The notes beneath the pieces were generated by a model, which was not told the origin of the DNA, made no database searches, and saw only the letters and a program-made list of their open reading frames with translations. Positions 48,492 through 57,405 of a DNA stretch of 57,630 bases are shown piece after piece; position 1 is the stretch's first letter, and each line of letters opens with the position of its first letter. The DNA is taken from positions 1-57,630 of the forward strand of contig CAJMOH010000014.1 in NCBI GenBank assembly GCA_905215055.1. Reading direction: 5' to 3'. A program made the position numbers and the translations under genes. The DNA is from an uncultured bacterium (lineage in GTDB: Bacteria; Bacillota; Clostridia; Oscillospirales; Acutalibacteraceae).

Positions 48492-51161
48492 ATGGGCGAG
48501 CAGGCAGGCGGGACGCAGCCTATCAAGCGCCTTTGCGCGGGGCTGTTGGCCCATGTGGACTCGGGCAAAACCACCTTGAGCGAGGCGCTGCTTTTCGGGG
48601 CGGGCCAACTGCGAAAGCTGGGCCGGGTGGATCACCGAAATGCCTTTTTGGATACCGACGCCCTGGAGCGGGCCAGGGGGATCACCATCTTTTCCAAACA
48701 GGCGGTGCTGAAGCTGCCCCACTCCCAGGTGACGCTGCTGGACACCCCCGGCCATGTGGACTTTTCCGCCGAGGCTGAACGGGCGCTGCAGGTGCTGGAC
48801 TATGCTGTTTTGGTCATCAGCGGCGTGGACGGCGTGCAAAGCCACACCGAAACCCTGTGGCGGCTGCTGGAGCGGTATCAGGTGCCGGTGTTCCTGTTTG
48901 TGAATAAAATGGACCTGGCCGGCGCCGACCGGGCCGGGCGCATGGAGGAGCTGCGGCGGCGGTTTGGGCCGGGCTGTGTGGATCTGTCCGACCCGGACAG
49001 CGCCGAGGATCTGGCTCTGTGCAGCGAGCAGCTGCTGGAAACCATCCTGGAGGGGAACCAGCCCACCCACCGGCAGCTGGCGGAGGCGGTGGCCCAGCGG
49101 CGGCTATTTCCCTGCTTTTTCGGCTCGGCCCTCAAGCTTCAGGGGGTGGAGGAGCTGCTTGCCGCTTTGGAGGAGCTGACTCTGCCCCTGCCCAGCCGGG
49201 AAGGCTTTGGCGCCAAAATTTTTAAGATCACTCGGGACAGCAACGGCACCCGTCTGACCTGGCTGAAGGTCACCGGCGGGGAGCTGAAGGTGAAGGCCCA
49301 GCTCTCCGCCCGGCCTGACGCCCGCGTTCCCTGGACCGGCAAAGCGGACCAGCTGCGGCTGTACAACGGCGCCAAGTCTCAGCTGGTGGAATCGGCCCTG
49401 CCGGGCATGGTGGTGGCTGTGGCCGGTCTGGAGGACACCTACCCAGGGGAGGGGCTGGGCTTTGAAGAGGACGCGGTTCCCCCCGCCCTGGAGCCGGTGC
49501 TTCGCTACCGGGTGCTTCTGCCCCAGGGCTGCGACGTTCACACGGCTCTCCGGCAGCTGCGGGAGCTGGAACAGGAGGACCCCATGCTCCATGTGGTGTG
49601 GGACTCCCGCTTGGGCCAGGTCCACCTGCAGCTGATGGGCGAGGTGCAGCTGGAAATTCTCCAGAGCCTGCTGGAGCGCCGCTTTCACCTGAAGGTCTCC
49701 TTTGACGAGGGAGGAATTCTCTACAAGGAGACCATCACCCAGCGGGTGGAGGGCGTGGGGCATTTTGAGCCGCTGCGCCATTACGCCGAGGTTCACCTGG
49801 TGCTGGAGCCGGGTCCCCGGGGCAGCGGGGTGGAGATTGGCACCAGCTGCCGGGAGGACGCTTTGGAGGGCAGCTGGCAGCGGCTGATCCTCACCCACCT
49901 GGCGGAGAAAACCCATCTGGGACCTTGCCTGGGCGCGCCTCTCACTGACGTGAAAATCACCCTGGCGGCAGGCAGGGCTCATGTCAAGCACACAGAGGGC
50001 GGGGACTTCCGCCAGGCCACCTACCGGGCGGTACGCCAGGGGCTGCGGACGGCCCAGGCTCAGGGGGCCTGCCTGCTGCTGGAGCCCTGGTACCAGTTCA
50101 CCCTTCGTCTGCCTCAGGAGACCCTGGGAAGGGCGCTGGCAGACATGCCCCGGCTCTTCGCGGATTTCCAGCCCCCGGAAGCCCAGGGAGAAGAGGCGGT
50201 CCTCACTGGGAAAGCGCCGGTGGCCTGTTTGCGGACCTACGCCCGGGAAGTGGCCGCTTACACCAAGGGCAGAGGCCTGCTTTCCTGTCTGCCTGCCGGC
50301 TACGCCCCCTGCCACAACCCGGAGGAGGTTATGGCTGCCGCTGGGTATGAGATTGACGCCGATTTGGAAAACACGGCGGACTCGGTGTTTTGCAGCCACG
50401 GCGCCGGGGTGGTGGTGCGCTGGGACCAGGTTCCCCAGCACATGCACCTGCCCAGCGTTCTGGCCCGGGGGGAGCGCATGGCCCGGGCGGCTCAGGAGCA
50501 GGAAGAGGAGCAGCCTCCCCGCACGGTGGAGGAGCGGGCGGCGGCCTACCGGTCCGCTGTGGCCCAGGACAAGGAGCTGATGGCCATTTTCGAGCGGACC
50601 TATGGACCTGTCAAGCGAGACCCCCTGCAAGCCATGCGTCCCAAGCCCCAGCGCCCCCAGGGGATCAAGACCGCCCCTGTCAAGGGGAAAAGCTCCCAGC
50701 GGGAAGGGCCGGAGCATCTGCTGGTGGATGGCTACAACGTGATCTTCTCCTGGGAGGAGCTGAAGGCTCTGGCCCAGGAAAGCCTGGAGGCTGCCCGGGG
50801 CAGGCTGATGGACATTCTGTGCAACTACGCCGCCTATCGCCAGTGCGTACCCATCCTGGTGTTCGACGCCTATAAGGTCAAGGGGGGCGCCGGCTCTGTG
50901 GAGCACTATCACAACCTGCATGTGGTGTACACCAAGGAGGCGGAGACCGCCGACATGTACATTGAGAAGGCCACCCATAAAATCGCCAAGCATTTCCGCA
51001 CCCGCGTTGTCACCTCCGACGCCACGGAGCAGCTGATTATTCTGGGAGCCGGAGCCTTGCGGGTGTCCTCCCAGGCGTTCCGGCAGGAGGTGGACGAGGC
51101 TCAGCGGGAGATCCGCTGGATTTTGGAGCAGGCACAGCCGGCGGCGCCGCAGAAAAGCTGA
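48492..51161 (+). CDS. TetM-like translational GTPase fused to a Rae1-like NYN nuclease domain
   Basis: 889 residues. The first about 640 are an EF-G/TetM-type factor: G1 AHVDSGKTTL (residues 20-29), G2 region RARGITIFSKQ, G3 DTPGH (84-88), G4 NKMD (138-141), then EF-G domains with LGQVHLQLMGEVQLEILQSL and GDFRQATYRAVRQGL. After a charged, Pro-rich linker, residues about 740-889 are a YacP/Rae1 NYN domain: LLVDGYNVIFSWEEL with D746, VPILVFDAYKVKGGAGS, EAETADMYIEKATHKIAKHF, VVTSDATEQL. Rae1 cuts mRNA in the ribosomal A site. The fusion would bring nuclease and GTPase to one ribosome. GGAAAGGAG supports the ATG at 48492. Confidence 0.88.
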   Translation: MGEQAGGTQPIKRLCAGLLAHVDSGKTTLSEALLFGAGQLRKLGRVDHRNAFLDTDALERARGITIFSKQAVLKLPHSQVTLLDTPGHVDFSAEAERALQVLDYAVLVISGVDGVQSHTETLWRLLERYQVPVFLFVNKMDLAGADRAGRMEELRRRFGPGCVDLSDPDSAEDLALCSEQLLETILEGNQPTHRQLAEAVAQRRLFPCFFGSALKLQGVEELLAALEELTLPLPSREGFGAKIFKITRDSNGTRLTWLKVTGGELKVKAQLSARPDARVPWTGKADQLRLYNGAKSQLVESALPGMVVAVAGLEDTYPGEGLGFEEDAVPPALEPVLRYRVLLPQGCDVHTALRQLRELEQEDPMLHVVWDSRLGQVHLQLMGEVQLEILQSLLERRFHLKVSFDEGGILYKETITQRVEGVGHFEPLRHYAEVHLVLEPGPRGSGVEIGTSCREDALEGSWQRLILTHLAEKTHLGPCLGAPLTDVKITLAAGRAHVKHTEGGDFRQATYRAVRQGLRTAQAQGACLLLEPWYQFTLRLPQETLGRALADMPRLFADFQPPEAQGEEAVLTGKAPVACLRTYAREVAAYTKGRGLLSCLPAGYAPCHNPEEVMAAAGYEIDADLENTADSVFCSHGAGVVVRWDQVPQHMHLPSVLARGERMARAAQEQEEEQPPRTVEERAAAYRSAVAQDKELMAIFERTYGPVKRDPLQAMRPKPQRPQGIKTAPVKGKSSQREGPEHLLVDGYNVIFSWEELKALAQESLEAARGRLMDILCNYAAYRQCVPILVFDAYKVKGGAGSVEHYHNLHVVYTKEAETADMYIEKATHKIAKHFRTRVVTSDATEQLIILGAGALRVSSQAFRQEVDEAQREIRWILEQAQPAAPQKS

Positions 51162-51240
51162 AAAAACTTTCCACAGCTCTTCCCGTTTTCTCCAGAGTGT
51201 GCTAGAATAGGCGCGAAATCAGAAAATTGGGGAGATGTGT

Positions 51241-52515
51241 ATGAGTTTGAAAGCAAGGCTGCGCGGGATTAGGGAGCATCCCCTGATCCAAGTGCTGGGC
51301 CGCAACGGGGGAAATCCCCGCACATTGGTGCTGATTGAGCCGCTGTGGGGCATTCCCTACAACCTGATCGCGCCCTTCGCCACGCTGTATATGTACACCC
51401 AGGGCGTCACCGACGTGCAAATTGGCCTTATCCTCTCTGTGACTATGGTTATCCAGGTGTTTTTCTCCTTTTTCGGCGGCATTCTGGCGGACAAGCTGGG
51501 GCGGAAATACACCACCATGATGGGCGACTTTTTCGGCTGGGCGCTGGCCTGCCTGGTGTGGGCCGTATCCAACAATTTCTGGCTGTTTTTGGCCGCGGCC
51601 GTTCTCAACTGCTTTGAGCAGATCAACCAGACCGCCTGGTACTGCCTGCTGATTGAGGACGCCCAGCCCAAGGACCTGGTGTGGATTTACACCTGGGTAA
51701 ACATCGGCGGACTGGTGGCCATCTTTTTCGCCCCCCTTTCCGGGCTGTTTGTCAACTCCTTCTCTGTGGTGCCGGTGGTGCGGGTGCTGTACTTCCTCTT
51801 CGCCCTGACCATGATGACCAAGTGCTTCATCACCTTTCGGTTCTGCCGGGAGACAAGGCAGGGCAAGGTTCGCCGGGCGGAGACAAAGGGCGTGTCCCTG
51901 CTTCACATGCTGGGGGAATACCGCCAGCTGATTCCCCGCCTGCTCCATGACAAAGCCGTGCTGAAGGCGGTGGCCGTCTCTGTCATTTTGTACATCACCA
52001 GCATGGTAAGCACCAATTTCTTCAGCCTGTACGTCACCCAGCGGCTGGGGCTTTCGGAAAACATGCTGGCCCTGTTCCCCATCTTGAACGCGGCGGTGAT
52101 GCTGGTGTTTATGGTGGGCATTCAGCACCGCATGAGCACCTCCAAATTCCGCGCCCCCCTGTGGACCGGGCTGGCCCTGTACGCCGCGGCTGCCTTGTCC
52201 CTGGTCTTTTCCCCGGAGGGCAGCCTGGGGTTTGTGCTGCTCTATGTGTTCGCGGCGGCTGTGGGGGCCGCTTTGGTCAACCCCCGCAAGGACGCCCTGC
52301 TCCAGCTGAATATCAATCCCCAGGAGCGCGCCCGCTTAAACGCCTTGATTATGGCCTCCACCATTGCCCTGTCCTCTCCCTTCGGCTATCTGGCCGGGTG
52401 GCTCTCCAGCCTGGACCGCCGCCTGCCCTTTGTCTTTACGTTCCTGCTGTTCCTCACGGCGATGGTGGTGGTGGGCCGCATCCAGGAGCCCCAGGTGGAA
52501 GAGGAGCGGAGCTGA
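51241..52515 (+). CDS. MFS transporter
   Basis: 424 residues, 12 hydrophobic helices. The motif A loop GGILADKLGRKYTTMMGDFF sits between helices 2 and 3, and the second half has a weaker one (VNPRKDALLQLNINPQERAR). A major-facilitator exporter or sugar/drug carrier; substrate not readable. ATG at 51241 follows GGGGAGATG. It is separated from the GTPase by 80 bp with a possible -10 TAGAAT. Confidence 0.88.
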   Translation: MSLKARLRGIREHPLIQVLGRNGGNPRTLVLIEPLWGIPYNLIAPFATLYMYTQGVTDVQIGLILSVTMVIQVFFSFFGGILADKLGRKYTTMMGDFFGWALACLVWAVSNNFWLFLAAAVLNCFEQINQTAWYCLLIEDAQPKDLVWIYTWVNIGGLVAIFFAPLSGLFVNSFSVVPVVRVLYFLFALTMMTKCFITFRFCRETRQGKVRRAETKGVSLLHMLGEYRQLIPRLLHDKAVLKAVAVSVILYITSMVSTNFFSLYVTQRLGLSENMLALFPILNAAVMLVFMVGIQHRMSTSKFRAPLWTGLALYAAAALSLVFSPEGSLGFVLLYVFAAAVGAALVNPRKDALLQLNINPQERARLNALIMASTIALSSPFGYLAGWLSSLDRRLPFVFTFLLFLTAMVVVGRIQEPQVEEERS

Positions 52516-52583
52516 GCGTTTTCAGAGAGCCTGGCCCTGACGGGGCAGAAAATTCTATCTACCAAATAAAGGAGCGATCCGCG

Positions 52584-52979
52584 ATGAAGCACAAGGTTCG
52601 AGTGACGGTTCTGGACAAAAAGCTGTACCCGGAGCTTCAGCAGGCATTCTGCATGGACCCCGCGTCGGGAGCATGTCCCTGCTACAACGCGGGAGACGTG
52701 TTCGAGTTCTACCGGGACGGCCAGCGGGACGATTTCTGGCACATGGGTACCGGCACCCTGGTAACCACCGCCGGCGACCCGGACGCTGTGGCTGGCGGGC
52801 CAAGGCTGCCCTTCTGCTCCGAGGCTTGGGACGCCATTGCCCGGTACATTTACACCGGCCTGCAGGGCGGCTCCATCATGCGTGGGTGGATGAAAGAGGA
52901 AAACACCATGATTACCTGCTGCTCCGACGGCACCCGGCCGGTCATATTTAAAATCGAGCGCATCGACTACGAGGAATAA
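52584..52979 (+). CDS. TIGR04076 family protein
   Basis: 131 residues: KVRVTVLDKKLYPELQQAF, CPCYNAGDVFEFYRDGQRDD, FCSEAWDAIARYIYTGLQGG, WMKEENTMITCCSDGTRPVI, the pattern of the small TIGR04076 family with conserved cysteines. Function unknown; it may bind a metal. The start at 52584 has AAAGGAG; a longer frame from 52161 is the shadow of the MFS gene. Confidence 0.8.
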   Translation: MKHKVRVTVLDKKLYPELQQAFCMDPASGACPCYNAGDVFEFYRDGQRDDFWHMGTGTLVTTAGDPDAVAGGPRLPFCSEAWDAIARYIYTGLQGGSIMRGWMKEENTMITCCSDGTRPVIFKIERIDYEE

Positions 52980-53002
52980 GGCTTCCCCAAGGAGGAAACG
53001 GC

Positions 53003-53353
53003 GTGTCAAACGAAAAGGTCTTTCACATGGAGCTGCGGACTGTCTACCCGCTGCTGGTAGCCAAAGCGGAAAAAAAGGGGCGAACCCGGGCCGAGGTGGA
53101 CCAGGCTGCCTGCTGGCTGACCGGGTACAGCCCGGAGGAGCTTGCCTCCCTGCTGAAAAGTCCCATCACCTATGTGGATTTTTTCCGCCAGGCTCCGGCC
53201 CCCAATCCCCAGCGCCGGCAGATCACAGGTGTTGTATGCGGCGTGCGGGTGGAAACCATTTCAGACCCATTGATGCAGGAAATCCGCTATTTTGACAAGC
53301 TGGTAGATGAGCTGGCCCGGGGCAAGCCCCTGGCCAGGGTGCTGCGGAAGTGA
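53003..53353 (+). CDS. DUF2200 family protein
   Basis: 116 residues. RTVYPLLVAKAEKKGRTRAE, WLTGYSPEELASLLKSPITY, VCGVRVETISDPLMQEIRYF, DKLVDELARGKPL match DUF2200. Its structure class is helical; function unknown. GTG start at 53003 behind GGAGG, 23 bp after the TIGR04076 gene, so they are probably cotranscribed. Confidence 0.85.
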   Translation: MSNEKVFHMELRTVYPLLVAKAEKKGRTRAEVDQAACWLTGYSPEELASLLKSPITYVDFFRQAPAPNPQRRQITGVVCGVRVETISDPLMQEIRYFDKLVDELARGKPLARVLRK

Positions 53354-53374
53354 GTGCCCCCCGGCCTTTCCAGC

Positions 53375-53406
53375 AAAAAAGCCTTGGCAGACGCCAGGGC
53401 TTTTTT
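53375..53406. terminator. Bidirectional terminator
   Basis: AAAAAAGCCTTGGC / GCCAGGGCTTTTTT, stem with A and T tracts, after the DUF2200 gene. Confidence 0.9.
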
Positions 53407-53430
53407 CCGTCTGGAACGGAAGGACGAAAA

Positions 53431-53458
53431 AGAAGGGGCAGATTTCTCTGCCCCTTCT
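53431..53458 (-). terminator. Terminator after rubrerythrin
   Basis: AGAAGGGGCAGA / TCTGCCCCTTCT perfect 12-bp stem; on the minus strand it is followed by TTTTTC. Confidence 0.9.
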
Positions 53459-53487
53459 CTGTGATTCTGCTGTAAATCCAGCGGGAA

Positions 53488-54033
53488 TTACTCGCCGAAG
53501 TAGCGCTTCAGCAGGCCAGCGAAAGCCTTGCCGTGGCGGGCCTCGTCGCGGGCCATCTCGTGAACGGTGTCGTGGATGGCATCCAGGTTCAGCTCCTTGG
53601 CCTTCTTGGCCAGGTCGGTCTTGCCCTGGGTAGCGCCGTTCTCGGCCTCTACGCGCATCTGCAGGTTCTTCTTGGTGGAGTCGGTAACCACCTCGCCCAG
53701 CAGCTCAGCGAACTTGGCGGCATGCTCGGCCTCTTCGTAAGCGGCCTTCTCCCAGTACAGGCCGATCTCGGGATAACCCTCCCGATGAGCCACGCGAGCC
53801 ATAGCCAGATACATGCCAACCTCGGTGCATTCGCCCTGGAAGTTCTCCCGCAGGCCCTGCAGGATCTCCTCAGGAGCGCCCTGGGCCACGCCCACCACAT
53901 GCTCGGAAGCCCAAGTCATGTCGTCGGCCTGCTCCACAAACTTCTCGGCGGGAGCGCCGCAAACAGGACATTTCTCGGGGGCAGTTTCGCCTTCATACAC
54001 ATAGCCGCAAACAGTACATACAAACTTTTTCAT
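53488..54033 (-). CDS. Reverse rubrerythrin (NADH-linked peroxide reductase type)
   Basis: 181 residues. The N-terminal rubredoxin domain has FVCTVCGYVYEG and CPVCGAP (four Cys binding Fe). The ferritin-like di-iron domain follows, with GECTEVGMYLAMARVAHREG, YEEAEHAAKFAELL and HEMARDEARHGKAF. This rubredoxin-first order is the revRbr type of anaerobes, which reduces H2O2 and O2. GGAGG precedes the ATG. It is downstream of a PerR gene on the same strand, whose regulon usually includes it. Confidence 0.95.
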   Translation of the reverse strand: MKKFVCTVCGYVYEGETAPEKCPVCGAPAEKFVEQADDMTWASEHVVGVAQGAPEEILQGLRENFQGECTEVGMYLAMARVAHREGYPEIGLYWEKAAYEEAEHAAKFAELLGEVVTDSTKKNLQMRVEAENGATQGKTDLAKKAKELNLDAIHDTVHEMARDEARHGKAFAGLLKRYFGE

Positions 54034-54214
54034 GTCTGAATTCCTCCATTTTTTAAATTCTTCTATGACAGGTTATTTCTTGGAACAGAACCGTTTCGAT
54101 GGAAAGCGGTTCCCCTTTACAGGCAACTCAAGGCTCCCGCAAAATCCGGGAATTTTCTGGGGAATTTCCCCACTCAGGCAGCTCTTTCCTGAAAAGCTCT
54201 TTCGCTTTACAGAC

Positions 54215-54616
54215 TCAGGCGCCGCCCTTCTTCTCGCAGCTGGGACAAACGCCCTCAAAGGTAACCCGGACATTTTCCAGCTTCAGCTGAAACCGGGAAG
54301 AAAAGGCCAGAAGCTCCGCCGGCTGAAAGGATCCCTCCGGTATGTCCAGTACGGCGCCGCAGCGCTTGCAGACAAAGTGAGCATGGGGCTCCACCCGGGC
54401 GTCAAAATGCTCCTGTCCATTGATCACACCCACACTGACAGCCTTTCCGGTTTCGCAGAATTTTTTCAAATTCCGGTACACCGTCCCCAGGCTGAGATTG
54501 GGATAACGGGGCTTCAGCTTCGCATAGACCCAATCGGCCGTGGGATGAACCCTGGTCTCCTGCAGCGCATTCAGGATTGCCATCCGTTTTCTGCTGAAAT
54601 TCTCGCGTTTATCCAA
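54215..54616 (-). CDS. perR: Fur family peroxide-responsive regulator
   Basis: 133 residues. The winged helix ends in SLGTVYRNLKKFCETGKAVS; the metal sites are visible in HFDARVEPHAHFVCKRCGAV and the structural zinc site in CKRCG plus CPSCEKKGG. The His/Asp ligand set and the partner rubrerythrin gene make PerR more likely than Fur or Zur. It represses peroxide-defence genes until metal-catalysed oxidation releases it. Confidence 0.85.
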   Translation of the reverse strand: MDKRENFSRKRMAILNALQETRVHPTADWVYAKLKPRYPNLSLGTVYRNLKKFCETGKAVSVGVINGQEHFDARVEPHAHFVCKRCGAVLDIPEGSFQPAELLAFSSRFQLKLENVRVTFEGVCPSCEKKGGA

Positions 54617-54686
54617 GCCTCGTTCTTCCCTTTCTATACTGACTCTAAACCAGGAAGGCGCCTGTTCGGCTCTTTCCTATGAGGAT

Positions 54687-54715
54687 AGTATAGCACATTC
54701 CCTGCCTTTTGTAAA
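54687..54715 (-). promoter_or_regulatory. Promoter of perR
   Basis: Minus-strand TTTACA (54715-54710), 17 bp, TATACT (54692-54687). The AT-rich ATTACTACTTTACAA around the -35 could be a diverged Per box, hinting at autoregulation. Confidence 0.6.
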
Positions 54716-54743
54716 GTAGTAATTGTTCTTATTTTTGATTTTT

Positions 54744-55421
54744 TTATTTTCCCGTTCCATGCACCACTTCGGCCAGGGCGCGCATCAGAGCCTTCTGGCT
54801 CTTGTCCTCGCTGACAGCCACCAGTTCGTCCCCCGCCTGAAGGGTGGTGGAGCCGTTGGGGATGGTGAGCACACCCCGGCGGATCAGGGAGATCACCAGG
54901 GTGCCGCCGGGCAGGTCAATGTCCTTCAGCGCTACGCCGTCCAGGGCCGTGTTGGTGGGCAGGGTCATGGAGCAGATCCCCGCCTTGCCCTGGTTGAGCG
55001 TGGCGATCAGGTGCATGTGGGCCAGATCCGCCTCCTGCTCAATCATCTTGGTGAGGATCTCCGTGCTGCTGACCGTGTTCTCAATGCCCAGCACCCGGAA
55101 GGTCTCAATATTGCGGGGATCGTTCACTCGGGAAATTACCTTCTTCGCGTGGAAATGCTCCATCGCCACCTGACAGGCCACCAGGTTGTCCTGGTCGCTG
55201 CCAGTCACCGTCATAAACACATCGGCGTCCTGGGCGCCGGCAGCCTCCAGAACCGCCACGTTGGTGCCGTCTCCCCGGAAGATTGCCGCGTCCAGGTCGT
55301 CCGCCAGCTTTTCACATCTTTGGCGGTCCCGTTCTATCAAGCTGACGGTGTGCCGCCGCTCCAGCATAATCCGGGCCAGATTCCAGCCCACCTTGCCGCC
55401 GCCTACAATTACCATTCTCAT
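54744..55421 (-). CDS. trkA: TrkA-type potassium uptake regulatory protein, second copy
   Basis: 225 residues: Rossmann NAD(H)-binding MRMVIVGGGKVGWNLARIML and IERDRQRCEKLADDLDAAIF, GDGTN, then a C-terminal RCK_C domain (GVALKDIDLPGGTLVISLIR, LQAGDELVAVSE). It gates a Trk/Ktr potassium channel by binding nucleotides. The ATG at 55421 has GGGGGTG upstream. It forms a pair with the next gene, 15 bp apart; the channel subunit is not in the window. Confidence 0.88.
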   Translation of the reverse strand: MRMVIVGGGKVGWNLARIMLERRHTVSLIERDRQRCEKLADDLDAAIFRGDGTNVAVLEAAGAQDADVFMTVTGSDQDNLVACQVAMEHFHAKKVISRVNDPRNIETFRVLGIENTVSSTEILTKMIEQEADLAHMHLIATLNQGKAGICSMTLPTNTALDGVALKDIDLPGGTLVISLIRRGVLTIPNGSTTLQAGDELVAVSEDKSQKALMRALAEVVHGTGK

Positions 55422-55436
55422 TGTCCGCACCCCCGC

Positions 55437-56060
55437 TCAGTCAATCTTTCTGCTGCATACCACATAGTCGCCGCTTTCCAGGGGAATTTCCTCCCCCTGA
55501 ACCTTCAGCACAAACTGGCCGCCGTCCTTGATAACGCCAAACAGTCCCTCGCCGGGATGCAGCTCCACATGGGCGGTGGTGTGGCCGCAGTCGCGGCGCT
55601 CTACCGGCACCACCTCCAGGGCGATGGTAGTGGGTCCAAAGGTGACCTGCCGGCTTTGCCAGGGGCTTGTCAGGGCGGTGGCCAGCTTGTCTCCCGCCAT
55701 GTTGGTGGGGCATACGGTCTGCAGGCCAAACCGCTCGAAAATGTTTTCCCGATAGGGGTCGGAAATGCGGGCGATCACCTTGGGAATTCCAAAGAAGTTT
55801 TTGGCGATTTGTCCCACGGTGATGTTCAGGTTGTCGTCCGGGGTGGTAACGGCCACAGCGTCGCAGCCCTCAATGCCCGCGGAGCGCAGGCTCTTGATAT
55901 CCATAGGAAAGCCTACCGCCGTGATGCCGCTGAAATCGGGACTGAGCTGAGCCAGGTTTTCTGGGTTGGCGTCGATCACAACCACGTCATGGCCGGCTTC
56001 ATCCAGCATTTCCGCGGTTTTACGGCCCAAAAGCCCGCCGCCAACGATCATAATGTTCAT
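55437..56060 (-). CDS. trkA: TrkA-type potassium uptake regulatory protein, first copy
   Basis: 207 residues: MNIMIVGGGLLGRKTAEMLD, VVVIDANPENLAQ, TTPDDNLNITVGQIAKNFFG, then an RCK_C domain (GHTTAHVELHPGEGLFGVIK, LESGDYVVCSRK). Two single-RCK proteins in tandem probably assemble as a mixed ring on one TrkH/KtrB channel. AAAGGA lies 10 bp before the ATG at 56060; the 12 upstream codons of the open frame are rejected. Confidence 0.85.
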   Translation of the reverse strand: MNIMIVGGGLLGRKTAEMLDEAGHDVVVIDANPENLAQLSPDFSGITAVGFPMDIKSLRSAGIEGCDAVAVTTPDDNLNITVGQIAKNFFGIPKVIARISDPYRENIFERFGLQTVCPTNMAGDKLATALTSPWQSRQVTFGPTTIALEVVPVERRDCGHTTAHVELHPGEGLFGVIKDGGQFVLKVQGEEIPLESGDYVVCSRKID

Positions 56061-56170
56061 GTCGGTCTTGTCCTTTCTTGGGGGACAGGCCCCCATTTCA
56101 CAGAGTAATAGTAATAAGTAATTTTAGGAATATGGCCCGAGAAATCCCAGGCCGCCCAAAAATTGGGCTG

Positions 56171-56197
56171 GAAAAAGAGAACGGCGTTATTCGCCGT
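56171..56197 (-). terminator. Terminator overlapping the SH3 lipoprotein stop
   Basis: ACGGCG-TTATT-CGCCGT palindrome includes the TAA stop; on the minus strand it is followed by TCTCTTTTT. Confidence 0.7.
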
Positions 56198-56717
56198 CCT
56201 CCACATCCACAGAAGTAGTCTGGCTGGTCTCGCTGCTCTGGCTGGAGCTGCTCTCGGAGGAAGTCTCCGAGGGAGTCTCTGTGGGAGTCTCTGTGGGCGC
56301 CGCCGAGGTCTGGTCCTGTCCAGAGCCGCTGCCCCGCAGCTGGTTATACTCTTCCAGGGTCACCTCAATCACCTCCGCGTAGTCGGCGGAGACATAGGCG
56401 GTCTGCCCCTCATACTGGATCTGGTACCAGCCGTTTTGGGGATCCTCCAGCATCAGCGCCAGGCGCTCCCCATTTTCGGCCAGACCCAAAATCTCACTGT
56501 CAGTAGAGGCCTCTGCCCGAACGTTCAGGCCGGAGTCCGCCGTAACCCGCAGGGCCTTGGCTGTTTGAGGCGCTGGAGTGGGGGTTGGGGTGGTGGTAGC
56601 CGGCTGGCCGGACACCACGCTGGAGCTGCTGTTGTCTCCCTCCCCGCCTCCTCCGCAGCCGGCAAAGAGCATCGCCATCAAGCACAGGGCCAACGTGAAA
56701 CAAACAAGCCTTTTCAT
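56187..56717 (-). CDS. SH3-domain lipoprotein
   Basis: 176 residues. The signal MKRLVCFTLALCLMAMLFAGC is a lipoprotein type. After a Thr/Pro spacer there is one SH3b domain (DSGLNVRAEASTDSEILGLA, GWYQIQYEGQTAYVSADYAE), which usually binds peptidoglycan or cell-wall peptides. The C-terminus is Ser/Thr/Glu-rich, like that of the lipoprotein at 2689. AGGAGTG lies upstream of the ATG at 56717. Confidence 0.88.
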   Translation of the reverse strand: MKRLVCFTLALCLMAMLFAGCGGGGEGDNSSSSVVSGQPATTTPTPTPAPQTAKALRVTADSGLNVRAEASTDSEILGLAENGERLALMLEDPQNGWYQIQYEGQTAYVSADYAEVIEVTLEEYNQLRGSGSGQDQTSAAPTETPTETPSETSSESSSSQSSETSQTTSVDVEDGE

Positions 56718-56890
56718 CTGCCATAACACTCCTTTTTCCCCAAAATACTTGGACAATCCTATTGTAACATAATATAGGAAAAAGTCCACAGCTTTTTTAT
56801 TTTTTACAATGGGTTTGCCAGCCCTTTTCCCGTTTGTCCAGGAGGGGGGAAACCAGGAAAATAAAAAATAAAAAAATTTGAAAATTCCCC

Positions 56891-56919
56891 TTGACTTTCC
56901 AAGGCGCTTGGGCTATAAT
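56891..56919 (+). promoter_or_regulatory. Promoter of the tRNA-Thr/tRNA-Tyr unit
   Basis: TTGACT (56891-56896), 17 bp, TATAAT (56914-56919), 20 bp before tRNA-Thr. Confidence 0.9.
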
Positions 56920-56939
56920 AATTAAGCGCTAAAAAATCC

Positions 56940-57015
56940 GCTGGTGTAGCTCAGTTGGTAGAGCAGCTGATTTGTAATCAGCAGGTCAGGGGTTCGAGTC
57001 CGTTCACCAGCTCCA
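56940..57015 (+). tRNA. tRNA-Thr(TGT)
   Basis: Acceptor GCTGGTG/CACCAGC, anticodon arm GCTGA-TTTGTAA-TCAGC (anticodon TGT), D arm AGCTCAGTTGGTAGAGC, encoded CCA. The T stem (AGGGG/CCGTT) has one G-G mismatch. Confidence 0.95.
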
Positions 57016-57073
57016 CCGGCTGAACACGCATAGCGCGTTTCACATACCCGGCCTTTGGGCAGGGGCTTTATAA

Positions 57074-57158
57074 GGGAGAGTTCCCGAGTGGCCAAAGGGG
57101 GCAGACTGTAAATCTGTTGTCGTCGACTTCAGTGGTTCGAATCCACTCTCTCCCACCA
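57074..57158 (+). tRNA. tRNA-Tyr(GTA)
   Basis: Acceptor GGGAGAG/CTCTCCC, anticodon arm with CTGTAAA (anticodon GTA), long variable arm, T arm AGTGG-TTCGAAT-CCACT, encoded CCA. Confidence 0.95.
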
Positions 57159-57162
57159 GACT

Positions 57163-57196
57163 GAGTCTGGACGCACTTCGCGTTCAGACTCTTTTT
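57163..57196 (+). terminator. Terminator after tRNA-Tyr
   Basis: 12-bp stem GAGTCTGGACGC / GCGTTCAGACTC (one G-U pair) followed by TTTTT. Confidence 0.9.
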
Positions 57197-57257
57197 CTTT
57201 GTCCGGGCAAGGCGCTCGCGTTGGAAGCGGCATCGAAAGTGCTCACCCCTTAGACTA

Positions 57258-57289
57258 AGTCTGGACGCAATTCGCGTTCGGACTCTTTT
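57258..57289 (+). terminator. Second, near-identical terminator hairpin
   Basis: AGTCTGGACGC / GCGTTCGGACT followed by CTTTTC. A copy of the hairpin at 57163, about 95 bp further, possibly the trace of a lost tRNA gene. Confidence 0.75.
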
Positions 57290-57405
57290 CTTTTTATTCC
57301 TCTGGGCGCGCCTGAGACAGAGAGCAGCTGTGTGCCTAAACAGAAAATGTCCCCTCTTTTTTGACAAAATTTCCGGACTTTCGGCAGGGATTTTCAATCT
57401 TGGCA

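Noticed and set aside
49104..50993. 629-residue minus-strand frame opposite the GTPase-NYN gene
   Set aside because: Shadow of a high-GC gene whose G motifs are complete.
48492..51161. Calling this gene a tetracycline resistance determinant
   Set aside because: It is TetM-like in fold but diverged, sits in core DNA and is fused to an NYN domain; a resistance role cannot be read from the sequence.
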